From Pelomonas dachongensis (GTDB lineage: Bacteria > Pseudomonadota > Gammaproteobacteria > Burkholderiales > Burkholderiaceae_C): 64,000 bases of DNA. The notes beneath the pieces were generated by a model. The model saw only the letters and a program-made list of their open reading frames with translations. It was not told the origin of the DNA and did no database searches. Within the stretch, counting starts at the first letter, position 1. Each line of letters starts with the position of its first letter. This document shows, piece by piece, positions 40,037-48,340 of the stretch. Position numbers and translations under genes: made by a program. The stretch spans positions 62,001 through 126,000 of the forward strand of contig NZ_JBIGHY010000004.1 of assembly GCF_043555865.1 (NCBI RefSeq). Reading direction: 5' to 3'.

Positions 40037-40668
40037 GAGTCCTGATCGTTGACGACCACCCATTGATGCGCATGGGCATCCGCCAGCTGGTGCTGCAGGA
40101 ATGGCCCGACGCGCAGGTGGACGAGGCATCGGGCATTGCCGAGGCGCTGACCCGGGCGGCCGCGGCCCGGCCAGGGCTCATCACGCTGGACCTGTCGCTG
40201 CCGGACGCCCAGGGCACCGAGGGCGCCAGCAAGCTGCTGCGCGCCGTGCCGGGCGTGCCGCTGCTGGTGCTGAGCCTGAATGCCGAGGCCGCCTACGCCG
40301 CGCGGCTGATCCAGATGGGGGCCAGCGGCTACCTGCCCAAGGACCGTGCGTCCGATGAGCTGCGTGTTGCGCTGCGCCGGCTGTCGGAAGGCGGCCGCTA
40401 CGTCACCGCCACGATGGCCGACCACCTGCTGGCGCTGCTCAGCGGCAAAGCGCCTCAGGCGCTGCCGCACGAGCAGCTGTCGACGCAGGAGCACCGCGTC
40501 ATGCTGCTGATCGCAGCCGGCAAGACGCCTTCGCAGATCGCCGAGACCATGCACCTGTCGGTCAAGACGGTGGGCAGCTACCGGGCCCGCATCCTGGAGA
40601 AGGCGGGCTGGGCCAACAACACCGAGCTGACGAAGTACTGCGTGCAGCACGGGCTGACCGATATCTGA
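40033..40668 (+). CDS. NarL/LuxR-family response regulator
   Basis: The 211-residue regulator has a receiver (Asp7/Asp8, phospho-acceptor Asp53 in LITLDLSLPDAQG, Lys in YLPKDRASDEL). A LuxR-type helix-turn-helix follows at about 145-205 (LSTQEHRVMLLIAAGKTPSQIAE, LSVKTVGSYRARILEKAG). It is translationally coupled to the histidine kinase. Twenty bases after its stop lies a 17-bp palindrome that recurs, with a fixed downstream block, before the fimbrial operon, so this protein is the prime candidate to bind both (inference). Confidence 0.92.
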   Translation: MRVLIVDDHPLMRMGIRQLVLQEWPDAQVDEASGIAEALTRAAAARPGLITLDLSLPDAQGTEGASKLLRAVPGVPLLVLSLNAEAAYAARLIQMGASGYLPKDRASDELRVALRRLSEGGRYVTATMADHLLALLSGKAPQALPHEQLSTQEHRVMLLIAAGKTPSQIAETMHLSVKTVGSYRARILEKAGWANNTELTKYCVQHGLTDI

Positions 40669-40688
40669 CGCGTCAGCCCCTCCGGCGT

Positions 40689-40728
40689 GTAGGCAATTCA
40701 CCTACATCACCTCGCGGCAATCCCGCCG
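40689..40728 (+). promoter_or_regulatory. shared palindromic promoter element, copy 1
   Basis: The palindrome GTAGG-N7-CCTAC (40689-40705) is followed after exactly 14 bases by ATCCCGCCG (40720-40728). The same pair at the same spacing occurs at 41666-41705. This copy lies 59 bases before the receiver/GGDEF-like gene. NarL-type proteins bind short inverted repeats of this size. Binding by the adjacent regulator is inferred. Confidence 0.65.
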
Positions 40729-40786
40729 TCGTGCTGCCTGCATCCCCCACTGATGCCGGAGCGCGCCTGGCCGCAGGATCGGCGCC

Positions 40787-41626
40787 ATGGACATATTCGT
40801 TGTTGAAGACTCTGTCGCCATCCGCCGGCTGCTGGTACGCCGCCTGGATGCCATGCCTGGCCTGCGGGTCGTGGGTGAGGCTGCCGGACAGCGCCAGGCC
40901 TTCGCGTTGATCCAGTGGACGCAACCCCAGGTGGTGCTGCTGGACCTGTCCCTGGCCAGCGGATCGGGCTTCGGCCTGGTCAGCCAGCTGCGCGACGCTG
41001 GCTACAGCGGTCGCATCGCGGTGCTGACGGCCCAGGACGCGGAGCCCTACCGCAGCGCCTGCATGAAGGCTGGCGCCGATGCCTTCTACGACAAGGGCAC
41101 CGGCCTCAACACGCTGTTCGACGACTTGGCCGGCCTGGCCGCCACGCGTGCTGGCGACCTGGACGGCCGGCCCTGCATGCAGCTGCGGGACGGTCTGACC
41201 GGCCTGCACAACAAGGTGGCGCTGCACGAGCGCCTGGACCAGGCGTCCCGCTGCGCCAGCCGTGACGGGGTGGACCTGGCCGTCTATGTGGTGCGCCTGC
41301 TGGGCTTGACCGATCTGCCAGCCGATCAGGCCGACACCATCGCGATACAGGTTGCCGAACGGCTGAGGTCCGTCGGCAGCGAGTCGGATATCGTGGCGCG
41401 CAGTACCCGGGACCAGTTCGCCGTGGTGCTGACCCGGCTGCATCAAGCCGATCAGGCAGCCGGCCATGCCCGCGACCTGGCGGCACGCATGGCGCCCCCT
41501 TTCCAGCTGCCGGGGGGCGAGCGCGCGTTGAACATCGAGATCGGCATGGCCCTCTTCCCCGCCGACGCGGTGTCGCCGCACGGCCTGCTGACGCTGGCCG
41601 AGGCCAGTGCGTTCGGCGCGCTTTGA
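40787..41626 (+). CDS. receiver fused to a degenerate GGDEF domain
   Basis: The 279-residue protein has an intact receiver: Glu7/Asp8, phospho-acceptor Asp53 in VVLLDLSLASGSGF, and Lys in FYDKGTG. Residues about 130-279 follow the GGDEF fold (DGLTGLHNKVALHERL, QVAERLRSVGSESDIVARSTRDQFAVVL, then NIEIGMALFPAD). The catalytic motif is replaced by STRDQ and the metal-binding DxD-type motif is missing, so no cyclase activity is expected. It could bind nucleotide or act as a phospho-dependent scaffold. It lies between the NarL-type regulator and the pilus operon, preceded by the palindromic element. Confidence 0.85.
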   Translation: MDIFVVEDSVAIRRLLVRRLDAMPGLRVVGEAAGQRQAFALIQWTQPQVVLLDLSLASGSGFGLVSQLRDAGYSGRIAVLTAQDAEPYRSACMKAGADAFYDKGTGLNTLFDDLAGLAATRAGDLDGRPCMQLRDGLTGLHNKVALHERLDQASRCASRDGVDLAVYVVRLLGLTDLPADQADTIAIQVAERLRSVGSESDIVARSTRDQFAVVLTRLHQADQAAGHARDLAARMAPPFQLPGGERALNIEIGMALFPADAVSPHGLLTLAEASAFGAL

Positions 41627-41665
41627 GGGGCGGCGGGAGGGACGCGGTCGCTCTGCCTGGCGCGT

Positions 41666-41705
41666 GTAGGCAATTGGCCTACGCCAGCTTGCAGACATCC
41701 CGCCG
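41666..41705 (+). promoter_or_regulatory. shared palindromic promoter element, copy 2
   Basis: GTAGGC-N5-GCCTAC (41666-41682, 6-bp arms) is followed after 14 bases by ATCCCGCCG (41697-41705). It repeats the arrangement at 40689-40728, including the upstream GCGT and the AATT core. It lies 131 bases before the first pilin gene, leaving room for a promoter between. It probably controls the chaperone-usher operon. Confidence 0.65.
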
Positions 41706-41835
41706 CCCACAGACAGGCAACGCCCGCTGCTGAAGAATCCGGCCAGATTCGAAGATTGCGTTCATCGGGAAACGGTCAAGGCGACCCACCGGTCCGACCC
41801 GCCCCCCCGCAAGTGCTTCAAATCAACCCGGAGAC

Positions 41836-42348
41836 ATGACGATGACCACCCTGAACATCCGCAAGCTGGCCCTGCTGACCGCTGCCCTGCTGCCCGCGCT
41901 GGCTCAGGCTGCCACCAGCGGCAACAGCTTCCAGGTCACCGCCACCGTCACCACCGCCTGCACCGTGTCGGGCACGACGCTGAACTTCGGCTCCGCCATC
42001 GACCCGCTGGCCACCGCCACGCCACTGGACGCCACCTCCACGCTGACGGTGCAGTGCACCAACACCACGCCGTACACCGTGGCGCTGAATGCGGGCGTCA
42101 ACGCCGGCGGCACGTCCAACTTCGGCTCCCGCACGATGAAGAGCGGCAGCCACACGCTGGCCTACCAGCTGTACCTGGACGCCGGCCGCTCCAGCGTCTG
42201 GGGCGACGGCACCGCCAGCAGCAGCACGTCGCCGGGTACCGGCACCGGCAGCGCGCAGACGCTGACCATCTACGGCCGCCTGCCTTCACTTGCCAATGTC
42301 GTCCCGGGGAGCTACACCGACACCGTGACCGTCACGGTCAGCTACTGA
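41836..42348 (+). CDS. spore-coat-U domain major pilin (archaic chaperone-usher, CsuA/B type)
   Basis: The 170-residue secreted subunit has a signal peptide (cleavage expected after ALAQA, about residue 25) and one SCPU domain: TACTVSGTTLNFGSAIDPL, TLTVQCTNTTPYTVALNAG, LAYQLYLDA, VWGDGT, LTIYGRLP and a terminal VPGSYTDTVTVTVSY, the usual C-terminal strand pattern. SCPU pilins build the thin Csu-type fibres used for attachment to abiotic surfaces. It heads a four-gene operon. ATG 41836 is used; a second in-frame ATG two codons on is possible. Confidence 0.9.
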   Translation: MTMTTLNIRKLALLTAALLPALAQAATSGNSFQVTATVTTACTVSGTTLNFGSAIDPLATATPLDATSTLTVQCTNTTPYTVALNAGVNAGGTSNFGSRTMKSGSHTLAYQLYLDAGRSSVWGDGTASSSTSPGTGTGSAQTLTIYGRLPSLANVVPGSYTDTVTVTVSY

Positions 42349-42360
42349 AGGAGGTTAGCC

Positions 42361-43098
42361 ATGAAGCGCTTCGCCAGGATGCTGGCTCTGTTCTTCCTGG
42401 TGTCGTTCTGGTCGTACTCGGTACGCGCCGCCGACGTCACGCTGATGCCCGTCACCGTCAAGCTGGACCGCGCCAACGACCGCGCCACCGTGCAGGTGAT
42501 GAACAATGGCCAGGAGCCTGTGCTGATGCAGGCCGAGGCCATCGCCTGGAACCGCGTGGGCGGCATCGACATCGACGCGCCCACCAGTGACCTCATCGTC
42601 AACCCGCCGGTCTTCACAGTGCAGCCCGGGCAGACGCAGGTACTGCGCCTGGGCCTGCGCCGCAGCCCCCAGTTGGAGCAGGAGGCGACTTATCGCATCG
42701 TGCTGCGCGAGGTGCCCATGCCGCGCCCGTCCGACGTGCTGAACGTGGCCGGCAGCGTTCGCGTGCTGGTCGCGCTGCGCGTGCCTGTCTACGTGGCGCC
42801 TGCGCAGGTCAAGCGCAGCGAGCAGTGGCAGGTCAGCCGCGCCCCCAATGGCGAGCTGCTGGCGCAGGTGTCCAACGGCGGCAACGTGCACCTGAAGGTC
42901 AGTGAGCTGCGCCTGCAGGGTGAGGGCGGCACCGCGCTCGCGTCGCTGACGCAAAAGGGCAGCCAGTCCGTCATCTTCCCGGGCGAGCAGCGCACCTTCC
43001 GGCTGCCGGCGCATGACAAGGCCACGCAGGTGCTGGTGCAGACCGACCAGGGCCCGCAGACCGTGGCGCTGAACGAGCCTCGCGAGGTCAAGCCCTGA
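42361..43098 (+). CDS. periplasmic pilus chaperone (CsuC-like)
   Basis: The 245-residue periplasmic chaperone has a signal peptide (to about ...YSVRA, residue 22) and the two Ig-like domains of PapD-type chaperones: VTLMPVTVKLDRANDRATVQVMNNG (in pieces) in the first strands, FTVQPGQTQVLRLGLRR near 82, and YRIVLREVP. It should donate strands to the SCPU subunits and deliver them to the usher. AAGGAGG lies 7 bases before the ATG. Twelve bases after the pilin gene. Confidence 0.92.
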   Translation: MKRFARMLALFFLVSFWSYSVRAADVTLMPVTVKLDRANDRATVQVMNNGQEPVLMQAEAIAWNRVGGIDIDAPTSDLIVNPPVFTVQPGQTQVLRLGLRRSPQLEQEATYRIVLREVPMPRPSDVLNVAGSVRVLVALRVPVYVAPAQVKRSEQWQVSRAPNGELLAQVSNGGNVHLKVSELRLQGEGGTALASLTQKGSQSVIFPGEQRTFRLPAHDKATQVLVQTDQGPQTVALNEPREVKP

Positions 43099-45404
43099 TC
43101 TTCAGCCGCGCTGCCGTTGCTGCAGTGCTGATGGCTGCGGTCGCCGCGGCTGCAGAGTCGCCGCAGCCAACGCCGACGCGCGTGAACTGGGGCGAGACGC
43201 TGTTGCTGGCGCTGCGCTTCAATGGCATCGCGCAGGACGGCATGCTGCGCGCCGTGCGGCTGGCCGAGGGGCTGGCCATTCCGCAGTCCAACTGGGATGA
43301 GCTGAACCTGCGCCTGCCCACCGCCGGCACGCGCGTCATCGACGGCGAGCAGCACGTGATGCTCGCTGCAGCCGGCCCGCTGCGCTGGCATATCGACGAA
43401 GCGACGCAGACGCTGGAGGTCGACGCACCGGCCGCCGCCTTCGTGGGGCAGCGGGTCGACCTGTCGCCCGGTCAGCCCCGCGTCACCCAGCCGTCGGCCT
43501 GGGCGCCCTTCATCAATTACGACGCCCAGTGGCAGCGCCGCTCGCGCAGCCGTGCCATGGCCGATGCGTTGTGGGAGCTGGGCCTGTTCAGCCCCACGGG
43601 CGACTTCAGCAGCACCGGCTTGGCCCGCAGCGAGGGCCGCGGCGTGCGGCTGGACACGCGCTGGCAGCGCGACGACCCGGCGCGGCTGGCCCGGCTGCGC
43701 GTCGGCGACGCCGTCAGCCAGGGTGGCGCCTGGGGGCGGGCGCTGCGCTACGGCGGCGTCCAGTGGGGCACCGACTTCTCGCTGCAGCCCGGGTTCCTGA
43801 GCTTTCCGCTGCCGGCGCTGCGCGGCGAGGCGGCGCTGCCTTCAACGCTGGACGTCTACGTCAATAACAGCCAGCGCCTGCAGAGCCGGCTGCAGGCCGG
43901 GCCCTTCGACCTCAGCGAACTGCCGGTCGTCACCGGCCAGGGCGAGATCCGCACCGTCGTGCGCGACCTGCTGGGCCGCGAGCAGGTGGTCGTGACGCCG
44001 TACTACGTGAGCCCGGCGCTGCTCAAGCCGGGGTTGAGCGCCGTCAGCATCGACTTCGGCGCGGAGCGCGAGGACTACGGCATCGCCAGCAACCGCTACG
44101 GTCGTGCGCAGGCTAGCGTCACTCACCGGCGCGGCGTCACCGAGCGCTTCACGCGCGAGCTGCGCGTCGAGGCCGCAGGCCGTCAGCAGTCGGTGGGCGC
44201 CAGCGCCTGGTTGCTGTGGCCCACGCTGGGCACCGTCACGGCCTCGGCCGTTGCCAGCCACGCGCGCGGCCTCGGTGCCGGGTGGATGCTGCTGGCCGGT
44301 GTGGAGCGCCAGGCGCGTGACTGGAGCGGCAGCGTGCAGGTGCGCCACGCCAGCTCGCGCTTCAGCCAGCAGGGCCTGGGGGAGGGCACCGCGCCACGCA
44401 CCGTCGTGACGGCTGCGGCCGGCACTGCCTGGCGCGGCCATTCGTTCGGGGTCAGCTTTGCGCAGCAGCGCGGTGGCCGTTTCGAAAGCAAGCTGGCGCA
44501 GTTCAACTACGGCCGCGACCTGGGCCGTTGGGGCTACCTGGGGCTCATCGTGCTGCGCGACTTCAGCCCCGGCGGCAACGGCAACACCGTGGGCCTGAGC
44601 TGGAGCCGCGCGCTGGACGAGCGCCACGGCGCCGGCGCCAGCCTGCAGCGCCAGCGTGGCTTGGACGGCGGATACGAAAACGTGCTGCAGGCACAGTTCC
44701 AGCGCAACCCGGCGTTCGGCACCGGCCTGGGCTACCAACTGCTGGCCGAAGGTGACAACCGGCAGTTCGCTCAGGCGCAATGGCAGGGTGAGCGCGCGGT
44801 GCTGAGCGGTGGCGTCGCGCGGCGCGGCCGTGACACCGAGGTGCGGGCCGGCGCCAGCGGCGGGCTGGCTTGGATGGACGGCAGCTTCTTTGCCGGCCGT
44901 CGCGTCGACGGCGGGATCGCCATCGTCGACGTGGGCGGCCACGCAGGCGTGCGCATCACACAGGACAACCACATCGTCGCCCGCACCGATGCGCAGGGCC
45001 GCGCCTTCGTGTCCGGCCTGCGCGGCTACCAGTCCAACCGCGTGGGCATCTTCGCGTCGGACCTACCAATGGACGTGGAGCTGGAGGCGCTGGAGATCCA
45101 GCTGACGCCGGCGGCGCGCAGCGCGGCTCGCATCGACTTCCCGATCCAGCGCGGCCGCGCCGCGGCCATGCAATTGATCGACGCCACCGGCCGCGCGCTG
45201 CCGCCGGGCAGCCAGCTGCGGCTGGTCGCCCCGGGCAAGCAGTTCGCCGTGGGCTTCAACGGGCGCGCCTATGTCGCGGGCCTGGCGGCCGGTCGCAACC
45301 GCGTGCTGGCGCAGTGGCCCGAAGGCCGCTGCGAGTTCGACCTGGAACTGCCGGCCGCCAGCGGCGATGATCTGCCCGACCTGGGCACCCTGATCTGCCG
45401 GTGA
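43098..45404 (+). CDS. outer-membrane usher of the archaic chaperone-usher pathway (CsuD-like)
   Basis: The usher forms the outer-membrane pore through which SCPU pilins are assembled. The protein of about 760 residues has the family layout: N-terminal domain (NWGETLLLALRFNGIAQDG), plug and 24-strand barrel region (FINYDAQWQ, LRYGGVQWGTDFSLQPGF, LDVYVNNSQ, DLLGREQVVVTPYYVSPALL) and C-terminal domains ending VLAQWPEGRCEFDLELP. The start is odd. A convincing signal peptide (IFSRAAVAAVLMAAVAAAAES) begins at an ATC codon at 43098 that overlaps the chaperone's TGA, and no ATG exists; the first standard start, GTG 43125, would cut most of the signal peptide. I use 43098 with reservation. Confidence 0.85.
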   Translation: MFSRAAVAAVLMAAVAAAAESPQPTPTRVNWGETLLLALRFNGIAQDGMLRAVRLAEGLAIPQSNWDELNLRLPTAGTRVIDGEQHVMLAAAGPLRWHIDEATQTLEVDAPAAAFVGQRVDLSPGQPRVTQPSAWAPFINYDAQWQRRSRSRAMADALWELGLFSPTGDFSSTGLARSEGRGVRLDTRWQRDDPARLARLRVGDAVSQGGAWGRALRYGGVQWGTDFSLQPGFLSFPLPALRGEAALPSTLDVYVNNSQRLQSRLQAGPFDLSELPVVTGQGEIRTVVRDLLGREQVVVTPYYVSPALLKPGLSAVSIDFGAEREDYGIASNRYGRAQASVTHRRGVTERFTRELRVEAAGRQQSVGASAWLLWPTLGTVTASAVASHARGLGAGWMLLAGVERQARDWSGSVQVRHASSRFSQQGLGEGTAPRTVVTAAAGTAWRGHSFGVSFAQQRGGRFESKLAQFNYGRDLGRWGYLGLIVLRDFSPGGNGNTVGLSWSRALDERHGAGASLQRQRGLDGGYENVLQAQFQRNPAFGTGLGYQLLAEGDNRQFAQAQWQGERAVLSGGVARRGRDTEVRAGASGGLAWMDGSFFAGRRVDGGIAIVDVGGHAGVRITQDNHIVARTDAQGRAFVSGLRGYQSNRVGIFASDLPMDVELEALEIQLTPAARSAARIDFPIQRGRAAAMQLIDATGRALPPGSQLRLVAPGKQFAVGFNGRAYVAGLAAGRNRVLAQWPEGRCEFDLELPAASGDDLPDLGTLICR

Positions 45405-45408
45405 TGAC

Positions 45409-45912
45409 ATGACCCGACACCCGCTCGTTCTGTTGGCGCTGCTGCTGACCCTGCTGGGCTGGGGCGCGCCTGCCCAGGCGCTGTGCCTGCCCGCCGTCTG
45501 CAGCTGCGGCGTGACGACGACCAACGTCGCCTTCGGCACCTACAGCCCGCTGGCCTTCGGCAACACCGACACGACGGGCAGCGTGAGGATCAGCTGCGGC
45601 GGTGTGGCCGGCCTGCTGATTCCGTTCAACATCGCCATCAGCGCGGGCGGTGGGGGAACGTACGCCAACCGGCGCATGGCCAGCGGCGCCAACGTGCTGC
45701 GCTACAACCTCTACACCGATGCGTCGTACACGACGCTCTGGGGCGACGGCAGTGCCACATCGCAACTGGTCAACGCGAGCGTGCTGCTGGACCTGCTCGG
45801 CCTGTCGCCGGCGCAGACCTTCTACATCTACGGCCGCATCCCTGGCCGCCAGCTGACGGCCGTGCCGGGCACGTATGCCGACACCATCAGCGTCACGCTG
45901 ACCTACTACTGA
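45409..45912 (+). CDS. SCPU-domain pilus tip subunit (CsuE-like)
   Basis: The 167-residue secreted protein has a signal peptide ending near PAQA (residue 23) and an SCPU domain: SCGVTTTNVAFGTYSPL, GSVRISCGG, LRYNLYTDA, TLWGDGS, FYIYGRIPGRQL and VPGTYADTISVTLTYY. Four cysteines near the N-terminus and its place after the usher point to the tip adhesin, as CsuE. It starts 4 bases after the usher stop and closes the operon. Confidence 0.87.
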   Translation: MTRHPLVLLALLLTLLGWGAPAQALCLPAVCSCGVTTTNVAFGTYSPLAFGNTDTTGSVRISCGGVAGLLIPFNIAISAGGGGTYANRRMASGANVLRYNLYTDASYTTLWGDGSATSQLVNASVLLDLLGLSPAQTFYIYGRIPGRQLTAVPGTYADTISVTLTYY

Positions 45913-45925
45913 GCGGCAATGCAAA

Positions 45926-45946
45926 AGGCCGGCATGCAGCCGGCCT
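45926..45946 (-). terminator. terminator between the pilus operon and ychF (mainly for ychF)
   Basis: A perfect 8-bp stem AGGCCGGC/GCCGGCCT (45926-45933 and 45939-45946) with a 5-base loop. On the minus strand it runs into CTTTTGC, 24 bases after the ychF stop. On the plus strand no T-run follows. The genes are tail to tail, so it may slow transcription both ways. Confidence 0.75.
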
Positions 45947-45969
45947 CGCGGTTCAGCGTCGGGCGGCAC

Positions 45970-47061
45970 TCAGACGTTGAACAGGAAGTGCAGCACGTCG
46001 CCGTCCTTGACGACATATTCTTTGCCCTCCGCGCGCATCTTGCCCGCGTCCTTGGCGCCTTGCTCGCCGCGGTACTGGATGAAGTCGTCGAAGGCGATGG
46101 TCTGGGCGCGGATGTAGCCGCGCTCGAAGTCGGTGTGGATGACGCCAGCCGCCTGCGGGCCGGTGGCGCCGATGGGCACGGTCCAGGCGCGCACTTCCTT
46201 CACGCCGGCCGTGAAGTAGGTCTGCAAACCCAGCAGCTTGAAGGCCGCGCGGATCAGGCGGTTCAGGCCCGGCTCGTCCTGGCCCATCTCGGCCAGGAAC
46301 AGCGCGCGGTCCTCGTCCTCCATCTCGGCCAGTTCCGACTCGGTCTTCGCGCAGATGGCGACGACCGGGCCGTTCTGTGCCGCAGCGTATTCCTTCAGGC
46401 GGTCCAGGAAGGGGTTGTTCTCGAAGCCGTCTTCCGACACGTTGCCGACGAACATCGCCGGCTTGGCAGTGATCAGACACAGCGGCTTCAAGATGACCCA
46501 CTCTTCCTTGCTGAAGTCGATGCTGCGCACCGGCTTCGCCTGGTCCAGTGCTGCCTGGCACTTCTCCAGCACCTTGACCAGTGCGATGGCTTCCTTGTCG
46601 CCGGCGCGCGCCACCTTGTTGTAGCGGTGCAGGCTCTTCTCGACAGTGCCGAGGTCGGCCAGGCACAGCTCGGTCTGGATGACCTCGATGTCGGAGATCG
46701 GGTCGACCTTGCCGTTGACGTGAATGACGTTCGGGTCCTCGAAGCAGCGCACCACGTTGACGATGGCGTCGGTCTCGCGGATGTGCGACAGGAACTGGTT
46801 GCCCAGGCCTTCCCCCTTGCTGGCGCCGGCCACCAGGCCCGCGATGTCGACGAACTCGACGACGGCCGGCATCACGCGCTCGGGCTTGACGATCTCGGCC
46901 AGCGCCGCCAGCCGCGGGTCAGGCAGCTCGACGATGCCCACGTTGGGCTCGATGGTGCAGAACGGATAGTTCTCGGCGGCGATGCCGGCTTTGGTCAGGG
47001 CATTGAAGAGGGTGGACTTGCCGACGTTGGGCAGGCCCACGATGCCGCATTTGAGGCTCAT
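45970..47061 (-). CDS. ychF: Obg-family ATPase YchF
   Basis: YchF (OLA1) is a ribosome-binding P-loop ATPase linked to oxidative-stress responses. The 363-residue product has the P-loop GLPNVGKST (9-17), switch PNVGIVELPDPRL, G3 DIAGLVAGASKGEGLGNQFL, and NVSEDG in place of the NKxD that would select GTP. The C-terminal TGS domain (about 278-361; TYFTAGVKEVRAWTVPIGATGPQAAGVIHTDF in pieces) is complete. Start at 47061 with GAAAGTCC/CTC region upstream; the N-terminus is invariant in the family. Confidence 0.97.
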   Translation of the reverse strand: MSLKCGIVGLPNVGKSTLFNALTKAGIAAENYPFCTIEPNVGIVELPDPRLAALAEIVKPERVMPAVVEFVDIAGLVAGASKGEGLGNQFLSHIRETDAIVNVVRCFEDPNVIHVNGKVDPISDIEVIQTELCLADLGTVEKSLHRYNKVARAGDKEAIALVKVLEKCQAALDQAKPVRSIDFSKEEWVILKPLCLITAKPAMFVGNVSEDGFENNPFLDRLKEYAAAQNGPVVAICAKTESELAEMEDEDRALFLAEMGQDEPGLNRLIRAAFKLLGLQTYFTAGVKEVRAWTVPIGATGPQAAGVIHTDFERGYIRAQTIAFDDFIQYRGEQGAKDAGKMRAEGKEYVVKDGDVLHFLFNV

Positions 47062-47199
47062 GAGAGGACTTTCCTTTGGGGAGGGCGATCGCCGCAGGTC
47101 GGCGGCCCAAGCCGGCAATTTTAGTCGGCCGGGCGCGGCTGGCTGCGGTCGGGCCCAGGTGCGGCAGGTGGCTGCATACCCGCTGCCTACAATGCCAGC

Positions 47200-48321
47200 A
47201 TGCAGAGCGTGGATGTACTGGTCAAAGGGCGGGGTGCCGTGGGCAGCAGCCTGGCACTGGCATTGGCGGCCCAGGGCCTGTCCGTCGGCATGACCGGGCG
47301 GCCCGAGCCGGCGCGCGCCGACGACGTGCGCACTTATGCGCTCAACGCGGCCTCCGTCGCGCTGCTGACCGACTTGAAGGTATGGGACGCGCTGCCGGCC
47401 GATGCAATCAGTCCGGTCTACGACATGGTCATCCGCGGCGACGCGCCGGCGGACCGACCGGCGGGCCGGCTGAGCTTCTCGGCATGGCAGCAGGGGCTGT
47501 CCGAGCTGGCCGTCATCGTCGATGCCGGTGCGCTGGATGCCCAACTGGCCACGGCGCTGCGCTTCTCACCACATGTGCGTGACGTGGCTGACGGCTGCCG
47601 CAGCGCGCTGACGGCGCTGTGCGAGGGCCGCGAATCGGGCGCCCGGGCGGCGCTCGGCGTCGAGTTCATGTCGCAGTCCTACGGCCACCGCGCGCTGGCG
47701 GCACGGCTGGTGGCCGACCGTCCGCACCAGGGCGTGGCGCGCCAGTGGTTCCGCCCGGGCGGCGAGGTGCTGGCGCTGCTGCCGTTCGAGCGGCCGGCGC
47801 CGGGTGCGTCCTACGGTCTGGTGTGGTCTTGCGACGCCGCACGCGCTGAAGCGCTGCAGCAGCTGGCGCCGGCCGAGTTCGAGCAGGAACTGCAGTCGAT
47901 CACTGGCGGCGTCGCCGGCAGCCTGGGTCTGGCGAGCGAGCGGTCGAGCTGGCCGCTGGCCATCGCGCGGGCCGACGCGGTCAGCGGCCCCGGCTGGGTG
48001 CTGCTGGGCGACGCCGCCCACATCGTCCACCCGCTGGCCGGCCAGGGTCTGAACCTGGGCCTGGGCGACGTGGCTGCGCTGGCCCGCGTGCTGGCCGCGC
48101 GCGAGACCTGGCGCCCGCTGGGCGATGAGCGCCTGCTGCGACGCTACGCCCGCGAGCGCCTGGCGCCCACGCTGGCAATGGGCGAGCTGACCGATGCGCT
48201 GCAGCGGCTGTTCGCTCATCCATCCCCGACGGCGCAGGGCTTGCGCAATCGCGGCCTCGATGCACTCGACCAACTTGCCCCCGTCAAACGCTGGCTGACC
48301 CAGCGCGCGCTGGGGCTCTAA
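47200..48321 (+). CDS. UbiH/UbiF/COQ6-family FAD-dependent hydroxylase
   Basis: The 373-residue flavoprotein monooxygenase probably hydroxylates a ubiquinone ring intermediate. It has the N-terminal dinucleotide fold (VDVLVKGRGAVGSSLALALA; the usual GxGxxG is GRGAVG), an EFMSQSYGHRAL/ATLV region in the middle and the second FAD motif GWVLLGDAAHIVHPLAGQGLNLGLGDV (in pieces, near 262-285). Which ring position it modifies cannot be told from the sequence. It is divergent from ychF across 138 bases. A DsbC-like gene follows after 19 bases. Confidence 0.85.
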   Translation: MQSVDVLVKGRGAVGSSLALALAAQGLSVGMTGRPEPARADDVRTYALNAASVALLTDLKVWDALPADAISPVYDMVIRGDAPADRPAGRLSFSAWQQGLSELAVIVDAGALDAQLATALRFSPHVRDVADGCRSALTALCEGRESGARAALGVEFMSQSYGHRALAARLVADRPHQGVARQWFRPGGEVLALLPFERPAPGASYGLVWSCDAARAEALQQLAPAEFEQELQSITGGVAGSLGLASERSSWPLAIARADAVSGPGWVLLGDAAHIVHPLAGQGLNLGLGDVAALARVLAARETWRPLGDERLLRRYARERLAPTLAMGELTDALQRLFAHPSPTAQGLRNRGLDALDQLAPVKRWLTQRALGL

Positions 48322-48340
48322 CCCGTCCATCGCCCGAATC

